From NCBI GenBank assembly GCA_902513935.1, contig CABXOR010000024.1, positions 1 to 27,717 of the forward strand: a DNA stretch of 27,717 nt. The letters are read 5' to 3'. The DNA is from an uncultured SAR324 cluster bacterium (lineage in GTDB: Bacteria > SAR324 > NAC60-12). Position numbers and translations under genes: made by a program. Numbering within the stretch: position 1 is the stretch's first letter; each line of letters opens with the position of its first letter. Shown in pieces: positions 16,980-24,972 of the stretch. Below the pieces are notes generated by a model. It was not told where the DNA came from. It did no database searches and saw only the letters and a program-made list of their open reading frames with translations.

Positions 16980-17483
16980 TTATGAGGTCCTGGTTTCCCG
17001 ATAAATTTGAAAACCACGAGCCTGATAATTTTTTAATGCATAAGGATGGTCGAGACTGCAGGTATGTACCCAGACCCGCTTTGTCTCCATTTCCCATGCT
17101 TTTTCTACTGCGGCAGATAACAATCCGCCACCCAATCCTTTATCCAAAAACGGAGGCAGCAAACCAAAAAAAGACAGTTCTACTGCTTTATCCTGGGCCT
17201 CCAATTCAAAATAACCGGCAGGCGTGCCTTGAAAAAGCAGCATCCAGGTCTGGAGCGTTTCACGTTCCACCCAGTTTCGCCATTGTTCTTCACTCCAAGA
17301 AAGCCGATCTGTCCAATGCCACAGCATACCCACTTCATGATAAAAAAAGCGGTTCATGGCCGGCAAAGGAATTTCTTGCTGGATCAGTTGTGTTTTCGGA
17401 GGCAGTGCCTTCGCACACAATTCTTCAGGATGCAGCATTTCCAGATGCCAAATCATTTCCGGTTCCTCAGTCTGAACATTCAT
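16980..17483 (-). CDS. GNAT family N-acetyltransferase
   Basis: 167-residue acetyl-CoA-dependent acetyltransferase. The core shows a beta4 strand AVELSFFGLLPPF (100-112), the acetyl-CoA pyrophosphate loop DKGLGGGLL (114-122, the GxG/A motif) and the late HTCSLDHPYALKNYQARGF (140-158), a typical 'Asn/Tyr' block contacting CoA. A tryptophan-rich N-terminal part (MLWHWTDRLSWSEEQWRNW, 53-71) is common in GNATs annotated as 'acetyltransferase' near small-molecule or ribosomal-protein types. The start ATG has a strong ribosome site (CCGGAGGAAGT). It lies 54 bp after the decayed DUF1835 gene and may once have been co-transcribed with it. The substrate cannot be told. Confidence 0.88.
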   Translation of the reverse strand: MNVQTEEPEMIWHLEMLHPEELCAKALPPKTQLIQQEIPLPAMNRFFYHEVGMLWHWTDRLSWSEEQWRNWVERETLQTWMLLFQGTPAGYFELEAQDKAVELSFFGLLPPFLDKGLGGGLLSAAVEKAWEMETKRVWVHTCSLDHPYALKNYQARGFQIYRETRTS

Positions 17484-17537
17484 ACTTCCTCCGGCTTGAA
17501 TGTTTTCTACTCTGGAGCAAGTGTAGAAAATAATAAC

Positions 17538-18531
17538 TCATAAAGGGCTTAATTCATTTATGAAAAATTTTCCACGCTCCGCGTTCCATATCCAGTCATT
17601 GCCGGGATGAAGATGGATTCCTCCAATCCAAAAAATTCTCGGATTATGAGCATGCCAATCCACGACTTTATCTAATACTTCAATTCCCAAACCTGTTAAT
17701 CCAACTACGAATTTCCGGAATACTTGATCCGGAAACGGAGTTTTTGGCGGTTCATAAAAAGGGACATCGCCCTCTACTTCAAGTAAAGGCTGTGGTGCTT
17801 CCACGAGTCCCCGCACACGTTTTCAAAAAGACCAGTCCCCCATAAAGCGGACCGGCTCCTCTGCATGTACTGCAGAAAACAAACGGGATAGCTGGGAGAC
17901 TCCACTTCTAACTTTTTTCTAAAATGCAGTGCTCAGTCCTGGTCATTCCGCACCCATCTGCAGGAAATTCTTCAAAAAAACTTAACAAGCCGCTCTGCAA
18001 AAACGGTAAAACAGAGGTATCCTGCTTCGCCAGTTCAAACATCAATTCAGGTGTCTGGGCGGTAAAAGCTTTCCAGCCAATTTGTCCAAGAACGAGTTAT
18101 ATTTTGAAACCAATTCTCTCTTTTCAAGACACTGCGAAAGAGATTCAATGGAACCCCTCCCCAGATAGTCATCAAAAAAAATGACACTCAAGTGCTGAAA
18201 ATTATCCCTCGCTTGCGCAAAACTATCTAACAACTGCATGATATGCAACTGATCAAACAGTTCAAAGCTTTTCCAAAGAACATCTTAGTCTTATTCGTGA
18301 CATTTACGGAAAACAATATCCCTTTTCTGAAAAGCATTCTTCGCTTTTTCAAGAACTGCCCAATCACAATCCGCAATGAACTCTGCTCGAATCTCAGATA
18401 GTTCCTCCAGACTATGTCCTTCTGGCACAGGCCCATCATGAAGCACATCCAACCAGGAAAGAAAATCCCCTTCAATTCCAGAATCTTTCAAAGCTTCAAT
18501 TGCACAATCTCCATTCACAATATGTAGCACG
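17538..18531 (-). pseudogene. DUF1835 family pseudogene
   Basis: A whole ~330-codon gene can be rebuilt from pieces in several frames. The likely start is the GTG at 18529-18531 (ribosome site AGGAG 6 nt before), giving VLHIVNGDCAIEALKDSGIE, the signature opening of DUF1835 proteins, then DVLHDGPVPEGHSLEELSEI. The frame then meets two TAA codons (18291-18293 and 18285-18287, probably from TAT and GAA) but continues in frame as DVLW...FDQLHIMQLLDSF and FDDYLGRGS. A shift near 18090 leads to GWKAFTAQTPELMFELAKQD and LPFLQSGLLSFFEEFP; a shift in an A6 run at 17913-17918 leads to RFMGDWSF; a TGA at 17823-17825 replaces a Trp codon; then KRVRGLVEAPQPLLEVEGDV and WIGGIHLHPGNDWIWN to the end. The family's function is unknown. 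Confidence 0.88.
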
Positions 18532-18802
18532 GCATTCTCCTGAAAACTGATATAAAAAGTGCATGAATACATTTATCCAAGATAATATCTTACAGACAAA
18601 ATATAATCCACCACGCTTTTTTATTCAATTTTCAGTGGAGGCAGTACTTGATAGAAGTCTCCGCGAGCATAGATGTCAGGAATCAAATTTTCAAAGAGCA
18701 ACAGAATCTTTTTTTTAAAAAACTCCAATTTAAACAATATTTTAATTTGGCAACAACGTTCTTAAGTATTTACCAGCCTTTAGCTTCAGCATTATATTGA
18801 TA

Positions 18803-19249
18803 TCAAACACTCATTTGGTATGTCACCCATTTTGTTTTTTCAGCAGTCCGATCATATACACCTCGACCACGATAGTTATCTTCCGCGGTTATCCAGCGTA
18901 CATAGGGCCACCCATTTTTGGAGGATTCCTTTGATAATTTTTTAAACATTTTATTCACTACCCCTGTACCCCGCGATTCGGGAAGGACAAAAAGGTCATC
19001 TAAAAAACCAACCTTTTTCCCTCGTAAAGGTGAGGGCATTTCCCGGAAGTGCATGAGGCCGATTGAACGATTTTTCCCATTTTTTGCTACCAAAGCATAG
19101 AATCCATAGTCTTCTTCAAAAATCCAACTCCAGACAGTATCCAGGATTTCGCTTGTCATGGGTACTTGATAAAACTCAGCATATCCACGATATAAGGTTT
19201 CCCACTCTTGACGGTCATCTGGAGTCAATGCTCCAACTGTAATTTTCAT
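18803..19249 (-). CDS. GNAT family N-acetyltransferase
   Basis: 148 residues, full GNAT fold. N-terminal TVGALTPDDRQEWETLYRGY (4-23), the beta-strand YALVAKNGKNRSIGLMHF (51-68), the motif A strand and loop DDLFVLPESRGTGVVNKMF (84-102) with the R-G-T-G-V acetyl-CoA loop, and VRWITAEDNYRGRGVYDRTA (117-136). This pattern is typical of small GNATs acting on amines or amino acids (the RIMI/aminoglycoside-like broad class); the substrate is unknown. It is free-standing, between the DUF1835 pseudogene (~230 bp away) and a 751-bp gene-free gap. The frame is intact. Confidence 0.9.
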   Translation of the reverse strand: MKITVGALTPDDRQEWETLYRGYAEFYQVPMTSEILDTVWSWIFEEDYGFYALVAKNGKNRSIGLMHFREMPSPLRGKKVGFLDDLFVLPESRGTGVVNKMFKKLSKESSKNGWPYVRWITAEDNYRGRGVYDRTAEKTKWVTYQMSV

Positions 19250-19440
19250 ATTTTCTAATTTGTAAAATTGAGATTAATTCCCCTTTCAATTATGAACCTA
19301 ATTGGGCAAAAACTTTTAAAATCTATTTAGCTTCAATATCTAAAAATACTGTATTCTTCTACTTGCACAGCAAACCACAGTATTTCAACTTATGATAGCC
19401 AGTAAGAGTTACATTACCCCATAACAATTTTATCAATCAA

Positions 19441-19586
19441 ACCCGGCTGACAAACAGCACATGACTCAGAAAAAGCTGCAACTCAAAACAGTTACGGCCT
19501 ACATGTGCAGTCCGCAGCCGGGTAATTTAGGCTTAATCCATTAAACAACAAAGCCAAAGAATAGCAGATTGCTACGCTTTGGCTTT
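19441..19586. repeat. Repeated structured element, copy A
   Basis: An 83-nt core (19441-19523) is closed by a perfect 9-bp stem ACCCGGCTG/CAGCCGGGT. Inside are a possible GCACATG/CATGTGC long-range pairing and an AACT/AGTT hairpin. After 26 nt comes a second hairpin AAAGCCAAAG/CTTTGGCTTT (19550-19586) with inner TAGCA/TGCTA. Copy B at 20748-20889 matches at roughly four bases in five in the core and keeps the outer stem through a G-U pair and a bulge. It could be an RNA element on either strand or a small mobile repeat; no known family is recognised. Confidence 0.7.
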
Positions 19587-19947
19587 AGTTCCATTTATTT
19601 ATAATTTACAGTCCTTTTTTCCCAGAAATCGGTTTTCTATTCCAGTTCCAATCTAATTGCCCGATAACAAGACAAAGGTATTATTCCTGACAGTATGCTC
19701 CAGAATGAGTCTTCCGTTTTCTACTTCTCTAAGTCAACACCTACCAACATAATCATTTACCACAGCATGTAACACAACATTTATACTTCAGAAGAATTTC
19801 AGGAAATTGTGAAGACGCATCAATCCATTATTTTACCTTCAGTAAAATAAAGACCACCCCACTTTGTGTTACAAGTTGTCAGCAATTATCTCACGAAAAG
19901 TATTACTGTGTGAGGTTTCTTTGATTATTCAATTATCCAAGATCAAC

Positions 19948-19976
19948 AGAGGTTCTCTTTATTAAAGTGGACCTCT
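19948..19976 (-). terminator. Hairpin after alkA
   Basis: AGAGGT/ACCTCT stem with a weaker inner TTT/AAA extension, 24 bp past the alkA stop on the minus strand. It is not followed by a clear T-run, so termination is only suggested by position. Confidence 0.35.
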
Positions 19977-20000
19977 AATTTTAATAAGATGGAATACTTA

Positions 20001-20630
20001 TTAAGGAGCATCTCCGTCTTTCAGCATTTTGTGATATCGATAGAGATACCAGCAGGCTACAGTCCGCCATGGTCTCCATTTTTCTGCTATTGAAATAGCA
20101 GGCTTCTCCCAATCTTTTTCCGGAAGACCGTAGAGACTTTTCATTGCTACTTCAAGAGCCGCATCACCCAATGGCAATACATCTGGACGATTCAAGCTAA
20201 ACATTAAATACATTTCAGCAGTCCAGCGGCCAATTCCTTTTACTTGCACCAGTTGCTGAATAGCAATTTCATCATCCATCACTTCTAATGCAAGAAAATC
20301 AAGGTCACCACTTTTCACCCATTGCGCCAAGCCACGCAGGTATTTGATTTTCTGGAAGGACAGTCCTGCCTTTCTTAAAACGGGGTCATCCAGTTTCGGT
20401 AAGTACCCGTGGTCAGGCAGTTCATTTTCAAAGAGCTTCCGGAACCTTGTCCGGATAATTTTTGCAACTTGATTAGAAAGCTGCTGTCCGATTATGGCAC
20501 TTGACAGACCGGCAAATCCACCTTCATGCGGTATCAATTCACAAGGTCCGGCACGTTCTATTATTCCTGCAATTCTGAAATCAGCCAGGCGCAACGACAT
20601 TTCAGCCTCATGCCAATTATTCATATTCAC
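20001..20630 (-). CDS. AlkA-type DNA-3-methyladenine glycosylase II (HhH-GPD)
   Basis: Base-excision repair glycosylase that removes alkylated purines from DNA. 209 residues, a short form lacking the E. coli AlkA N-terminal domain, as is common in many bacteria. Landmarks: SSAIIGQQLSNQVAKII (43-59), the helix-hairpin-helix VKGIGRWTAEMYLMFSLNRP (130-149), then VLPLGDAALE with the catalytic Asp D156, and WRPWRTVACWYLYRY near the C-terminus. It is a single gene between two gene-free gaps, each holding a copy of the repeated structured element. The first ATG (20628-20630) and the one two codons later are equally possible starts. Confidence 0.92.
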   Translation of the reverse strand: MNMNNWHEAEMSLRLADFRIAGIIERAGPCELIPHEGGFAGLSSAIIGQQLSNQVAKIIRTRFRKLFENELPDHGYLPKLDDPVLRKAGLSFQKIKYLRGLAQWVKSGDLDFLALEVMDDEIAIQQLVQVKGIGRWTAEMYLMFSLNRPDVLPLGDAALEVAMKSLYGLPEKDWEKPAISIAEKWRPWRTVACWYLYRYHKMLKDGDAP

Positions 20631-21094
20631 ACAATTTTATTTTCACTAAAGCTGAATTTCTAACAGCCTTATTTCCTACTATTTTAGTTCAAGTAAATTC
20701 CCACTTCTAATTCTTATAGCACAGTATTAATATTGTTTTAAGGTAAAACCACGGCTTACAAACTGAGCATGCCTCAGAAACACCTGCAACTTAAAACAAG
20801 TTACTGCCTACATGTACAGTCCGCAGCTGGGTAATTCCTACATATGATACAACAAAGCCAAAAAATAGCGCAGCACTATTCTTTGGCTTCAACTAGACTT
20901 TATTCTATTTTTCGATTTTTCTTTAAGAGTCTCTAATAAGTTTAATAATACTCTTTGATATTACTCCTGCAAAACATGTCCCTGTCAGGGTGAGGATCAG
21001 GGTTCTATCATTTCAGTTAATCATCAAAGATCCTGATTGCCTCGTGTTCAGGAAAGATAACCTCTAATTCAGTATCCAGATCATCTTATGACAG
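20631..21094. other. Gene-free gap between fliS and alkA
   Basis: Holds element copy B (20748-20889) and, nearer fliS, CCCTG/CAGGG at 20980-20990 and ATCAGG/CCTGAT arms at 20996-21037 that could fold as the fliS transcript end. Past the fliS stop the same frame continues, after two more codons and another TAA, with an acidic 22-codon run (DDLDTELEVIFPEHEAIRIF..) to a TAA. No intact gene is visible. Confidence 0.5.
20748..20889. repeat. Repeated structured element, copy B
   Basis: Second copy of the element at 19441-19586, same orientation. The 85-nt core keeps CTGCAACT-AAAAC-AGTTAC-GCCTACATGT and CAGTCCGCAGC-GGGTAATT. The outer stem is ACC(A)CGGCT/AGCTGGGT with a bulged A and a G-U pair. The inner hairpin is AACTT/AAGTT (one pair longer than copy A). 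After 22 nt comes the AAGCCAAA/TTTGGCTT hairpin with inner AATAG/CTATT instead of TAGCA/TGCTA, so the inner stem is kept with different bases. It lies between fliS and alkA and could also serve as an end signal for the flagellin C-fliD-fliS transcript. Confidence 0.7.
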
Positions 21095-21562
21095 TTATCC
21101 CGTCACACTGATACGTTTCTCAGCATTCTCCCGATTATTTTGCATTATGCCTTTTTCCGGGGTATTTTGTGTTTTTGCATCATTTTTATTTTTTGAATTA
21201 ATTTTTGTCCAGGCTGCACGCAATTCTTTGAGTAAATCGATTACGATAACTACCGGTTCCGTTTTTTTATTCATGTTTGCCTCAATAAGTTGACTAAACA
21301 TGTAGCTATAGAGTGACTGAAGATTCTTAGCGATGTCACCTCCTCTATCCATGTTCAGGGTTGCCATCAGTTCGGTCACAATGTTCTTAGTTTTTATTAA
21401 ACAATCGTGTACCTTCTCTATCTGTCCTGATTTCATGTGTTCAACCGCAAAGCTGGCATTCTTTATGGCTCCATCATAGAGCATAATGATAAGCTTAGTT
21501 TGGTCAAGAGTATTAACAGAAGCCTTTTTATAAGCATTCTGATAGTTACTATAGTTGCTCAT
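21095..21562 (-). CDS. fliS: Flagellin export chaperone FliS
   Basis: Cytoplasmic chaperone that binds the flagellin C-terminus before export. 155 residues; the first ~120 match FliS, with YKKASVNTLDQTKLIIMLYD (11-30) followed by GAIKNASFAVEH, a KNIVTELMATLN block and a LYSYMFSQLIEANMNK helix. The last ~30 residues (AKTQNTPEKGIMQNNRENAE..) are a polar tail beyond the usual FliS end. It starts 22 bp after fliD with a strong ribosome site (AAGGAG), so it is the third gene of the flagellin C-fliD-fliS operon, a classical arrangement. Confidence 0.94.
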   Translation of the reverse strand: MSNYSNYQNAYKKASVNTLDQTKLIIMLYDGAIKNASFAVEHMKSGQIEKVHDCLIKTKNIVTELMATLNMDRGGDIAKNLQSLYSYMFSQLIEANMNKKTEPVVIVIDLLKELRAAWTKINSKNKNDAKTQNTPEKGIMQNNRENAEKRISVTG

Positions 21563-21584
21563 CGTTTCTCCTTAATCTTTTATT

Positions 21585-24500
21585 TTATGATTTTTTGGCC
21601 CCACTCATTGCAGTGAGTTGTTGGGTCATATAGTTTTGTTGGGATTTTAATCTTCCCATCGTGCTGTCCAGTTTTGCAAATTTTCTCTGCAGCCTTGTTT
21701 GTTTAGTATCAGCTCGTTTGTTTAAAAGGCTTATTTGTTCGTCAAAACTGGTCATTTGACCAGTTATATCATCTGTGGCCCGCTTGACATTCCCATCCAG
21801 AGGGTCATTCAATTTATCTAGTTTATGGCCTAATTTTACAGCTACACCTTTAGATATATTCACAGTAGCTTCTTGCTCTTCAACCAAATCATCTTCACTA
21901 AGCGTCACGAACAATCTCAAACCGTCAGTATTGGAATCTTTCGCCCCTACGAGTAGTTGTCCTCTGCCGGTCGCCTCTACATTGCCAATTGATCCTGCGA
22001 CATCTTCTCCAGGAGTGCTGATCCCGTCTGTTAGTCCCAAACTACTGAGATCCTTGTCGGGTCCTGGTTCGACTTCAATTGTGCTGCTTTTGCCAAAAGT
22101 GCCCGAAATTATCTTCAGTCTGCCTTCTTCTTCACGGACTTGTAAATTACGGCGTCCCAAAGCTTTGTCTTCCACCAAACGGTTCTGAATTGTTTTGGCC
22201 AGACTGCCTAGGGTATAGTTGTCTTTGCGCAATTCAATCGGATCAGAAACCCTACCGTTATTATTAATTATTAAAATGTTGTTCGTTTCATCAACTTTTA
22301 TAATTCCTGGAAGTGGTGTCCCTAAATAAAATCCACGCTTTGCAGCATTAGAGACGTCCACCCTGTAACCGCTTGGATTAACCCTCGTTTTTTCAGTCAT
22401 TCCCAAAAAACTTATGTCGGGATTGTCAGTTTTTCCATGACTGCGAAATAAGTTGGCAACATTAGAAAATGCATCAACTATTTTTTCATTCAACTTTTTC
22501 TCTTCAATAGACATCATGCCTTTGTCATCAATCTTCAGACCAATAGAAAAAAGCATATTTGTCGATTGCGGTAAACCACTTACAGTTGCAATTGTTGTGG
22601 TTGCTATTTCGTTGACCATCTGCGACAGATTCCTGTCACTTAATAGAGGTGCTGCAGTGTTGGTCGACTTATCAAACTTCGAAACCTCCTTGGCTGTAGC
22701 TTGAAATGTATTGTATGCATCTACAAAATCGTGAATGCGTTCCTTGGCAACCTCTGTGTCACCCAATACTGACACAGTTACAGGCTTTTCACTGGATGAA
22801 AAAAACTCAAGATCAAGTCCTGGTATTACATCATTTGCTATATTTTCCGAACGTCTTACCTCAAGTCCTTCTCCACTTTTGGTGGCTCCAAGACGCAAAA
22901 CTAAATCTTGAGCAAGTCTTACAGTTGAGGTCTCAGTTGAGACATTAAAATAATCATCTGCATACAAGTCACCTTTACCAAGGGCCAGTCGTAATCCCTC
23001 ATCAAAAGATATTGGCATACCGGGAGTATAGCCTTCGCCAATATCTATCGAACCAGTACCGCCAAATGTATCTTCCCATCTCATTTGCAGCCCACGTGTT
23101 ATACCAACAGTACCCCTCTTTTCGACACTAAAAGTATATGTTTTTGCAATATCCGGCTCATAGTTTCCGGATACTTCTATGGGGGCATTGCTGAGTCCAC
23201 CTGAGAATCCACTTATTCCAGCAGAAACGTCGAGAGAACTTATATTTTTGTCATCACCAAGTCCTTCATATTCTTCATAGGTCTTCCACTTTGCTTCGGC
23301 CTCTACTTTATTTGACACGCCACGATGTTCATCATCGCTCCACCACATATCTTCTGAAGTTGGTGCAATTACATCCACATCCGTAGTATCACCGTCCCGT
23401 AAAACACTTGGATTCACTTCTACGAATAATCCATGTCCGATAGGCAGACGTTTTGGGTCACGGCGCCCCTTTTTACTGAATTCTAAATCAAAGAGTTCTT
23501 CACCATCTTCTGAGTCAAAAGCCTTGGCGCTATCAAACGGCCCCTCACCTTTCACTTCTCCTAAATAAGGGTGCCCAATATTGACGGAGCCTTTTTCTCC
23601 AGTTCGGGAGAATTCGTAATGTAATTTCAGTGGGCTGGGTCCGCCGACCTGTCCATGTCCCTCCACCCGAAAAACGATGGTATCATCTTCATTGCCGTCG
23701 TAAGTTCCGTTAACTTTTAGACCTCCTTCTGAAGCTTTACTACTCCAGTCAGTTGGTTGTGAAATTTGTGGTGCGCGGTCCGCTTCACTAAGCCACCACA
23801 ACATGTCAGATTTTTCTGCAAAGACATCAACAGTAAAGCTGTCACCACTTATAACTTCACCGTCACTTATCAACAATTTAAGGCCGTCCGTGATGTCGAT
23901 GGGACTGCCGGGAACATAATTAAACTTATTTATCTCAATTTCCCCTTCTCTGCCATTTTTATCCTTCCAGCCAATTAGTACTCCGGCTTCAGAAGGAATG
24001 ACTCCGGAACGATTTACACGAAACGTAAAGACGTTGTCTTCTTCTCCAGAATATGATCCACCAACTTCAACTATATTTGTTGAGCCTCCAAATCCTGCAC
24101 CTGAAGCTATTTTTGGTACTTTAGCCTGCAGCCCCGTCCAGGTAGCAGTTGTATCGAATGTATTTTGATAACTTGGTCCGCTAACTTCACCACCTTTAAG
24201 ATTTACGTCTATGTTAATTCGTCCTTGCTCTCCCTTTATGTCGCTAGTTAAGAGAAGTCGAAAAGGGGTTTCACCGTGTGTTTTTGCGATATAGGCCTCC
24301 ACACCAGAGTCAGAATTATTGATGGCCCTCTTCAAATCTGAGAGGGTGTCTTTCCCTTTAGCCAGATTGATTGTGACAGGTGTCTCGTCTTCATCGTCTC
24401 CAGTTTTAATCTGGATCTTTCCGGTACCAATCCTGACGTCTTCTCTCTCAAAACCTTGTGACGTTATTTGATGCGACAAGGCTATAGACTCCACAATTAT

Positions 24501-24866
24501 TGTATGCCTTCCCGGCACAGAATCTTTCCGTGCTTGCGGTTCCACTACATCCGAATTGCTGGTCTCTACTTTCCTTGCCTCCCAAATTTCATAACTATCC
24601 AGTGCTTCAGTGACGCTTTGGAGCTTTTTCAGTTCCATTTTGACAGCATCCCAAGCCTCCAACTCGCTTACTTTCTGTTCTTTCCTATCCTCCACAGGTT
24701 TGATCCGGCGCTGCTCGATTGCCATAAAGCGATCGATTATCTCCCTGGTATTCAGCTTTGATCCTAAGCCGGTGATCGCATTCGGATTCAGTTCTGCCAA
24801 GACGGTTCCGTTTTTTGAGGCAAACAGTTCTATTGACTCCGGAAGAATATCCGTGTAAAAAGGCAT
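21585..24866 (-). CDS. fliD: Flagellar filament cap protein FliD, very large form
   Basis: Cap protein (HAP2) that sits at the filament tip and guides flagellin assembly. 1093 residues, roughly twice usual size. The N-terminal D0/D1 is normal: ITGLGSKLNTREIIDRFMAI (31-50) and a heptad helix to ~90; PGRHTIIVESIALSHQITSQ (118-137) is the FliD N-domain strand. The C-terminal 1020-1090 helix with FDEQISLLNKRADTKQTRLQ and KSQQNYMTQQL is the FliD_C coiled coil. Between them are three related beta-rich repeats at about 265-358, 383-510 and 563-650 (G.Y.G..D..FTF.V...G.., W.D..G..G.I.I, Y.PG.PI....GL.L.L..G, D.F.V, ..WW). Residues 830-990 carry GYRVDVSNAAKRG and DVAGSIGNVEATGRGQLLVG, a module like those in flagellins A and C. 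It lies 106 bp downstream of flagellin C. Confidence 0.93.
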   Translation of the reverse strand: MPFYTDILPESIELFASKNGTVLAELNPNAITGLGSKLNTREIIDRFMAIEQRRIKPVEDRKEQKVSELEAWDAVKMELKKLQSVTEALDSYEIWEARKVETSNSDVVEPQARKDSVPGRHTIIVESIALSHQITSQGFEREDVRIGTGKIQIKTGDDEDETPVTINLAKGKDTLSDLKRAINNSDSGVEAYIAKTHGETPFRLLLTSDIKGEQGRINIDVNLKGGEVSGPSYQNTFDTTATWTGLQAKVPKIASGAGFGGSTNIVEVGGSYSGEEDNVFTFRVNRSGVIPSEAGVLIGWKDKNGREGEIEINKFNYVPGSPIDITDGLKLLISDGEVISGDSFTVDVFAEKSDMLWWLSEADRAPQISQPTDWSSKASEGGLKVNGTYDGNEDDTIVFRVEGHGQVGGPSPLKLHYEFSRTGEKGSVNIGHPYLGEVKGEGPFDSAKAFDSEDGEELFDLEFSKKGRRDPKRLPIGHGLFVEVNPSVLRDGDTTDVDVIAPTSEDMWWSDDEHRGVSNKVEAEAKWKTYEEYEGLGDDKNISSLDVSAGISGFSGGLSNAPIEVSGNYEPDIAKTYTFSVEKRGTVGITRGLQMRWEDTFGGTGSIDIGEGYTPGMPISFDEGLRLALGKGDLYADDYFNVSTETSTVRLAQDLVLRLGATKSGEGLEVRRSENIANDVIPGLDLEFFSSSEKPVTVSVLGDTEVAKERIHDFVDAYNTFQATAKEVSKFDKSTNTAAPLLSDRNLSQMVNEIATTTIATVSGLPQSTNMLFSIGLKIDDKGMMSIEEKKLNEKIVDAFSNVANLFRSHGKTDNPDISFLGMTEKTRVNPSGYRVDVSNAAKRGFYLGTPLPGIIKVDETNNILIINNNGRVSDPIELRKDNYTLGSLAKTIQNRLVEDKALGRRNLQVREEEGRLKIISGTFGKSSTIEVEPGPDKDLSSLGLTDGISTPGEDVAGSIGNVEATGRGQLLVGAKDSNTDGLRLFVTLSEDDLVEEQEATVNISKGVAVKLGHKLDKLNDPLDGNVKRATDDITGQMTSFDEQISLLNKRADTKQTRLQRKFAKLDSTMGRLKSQQNYMTQQLTAMSGAKKS

Positions 24867-24924
24867 TTAATTGCCTAGTTACATTTAGTCAACTAACTGA
24901 TATAACATAGATTTTTGTTTTACG

Positions 24925-24939
24925 TGTTCAAAGTGAACA
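24925..24939. promoter_or_regulatory. Palindrome in the flagellin C-fliD gap
   Basis: TGTTCA-AAG-TGAACA is a perfect 6-bp inverted repeat with a 3-bp centre, 59 bp upstream of the fliD start codon. No T-run follows, so it looks more like a protein-binding site than a terminator. No regulator can be named. Confidence 0.4.
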
Positions 24940-24972
24940 AGTAGCTAGAAATCATTTCAAAAAACATTCCAA

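Larger units (their letters stand above)
19250..20000. other. Gene-free gap containing repeated element copy A and several hairpins
   Basis: No intact gene. Contents: element copy A (19441-19586), an AT-rich 9-bp hairpin TTATTTTAC/GTAAAATAA at 19828-19850, and AGAGGT/ACCTCT at 19948-19976 just after the alkA stop. On the minus strand between about 19600 and 19730 more than one frame gives protein-like pieces (for example VENGRLILEHTVRNNTFVLL), so this may be an unrecognisable gene remnant. Confidence 0.5.

Noticed and set aside
18621..18761. Minus-strand open stretch ending DIYARGDFYQVLPPLKIE
   Set aside because: Protein-like 45-codon run after GNAT but with no start codon with a ribosome site (only TTG) and no recognised family; could be a gene relic, too weak to call.
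19441..19523. Resemblance of element A to the c-di-GMP-I riboswitch (CAAAC, CGGCCTA, GCCGGGT words)
   Set aside because: The words occur in similar order but the P2/P3 helices, GAAA loop and GCAAAGCC bulge of that riboswitch are missing and copy B does not keep CGGCCTA.
19599..19730. Possible gene remnant (VENGRLILEHTVRNNTFVLL or, in another frame, SGIIPLSCYRAIRLELE)
   Set aside because: Two frames both look protein-like, so the reading cannot be fixed, and no family is recognised.
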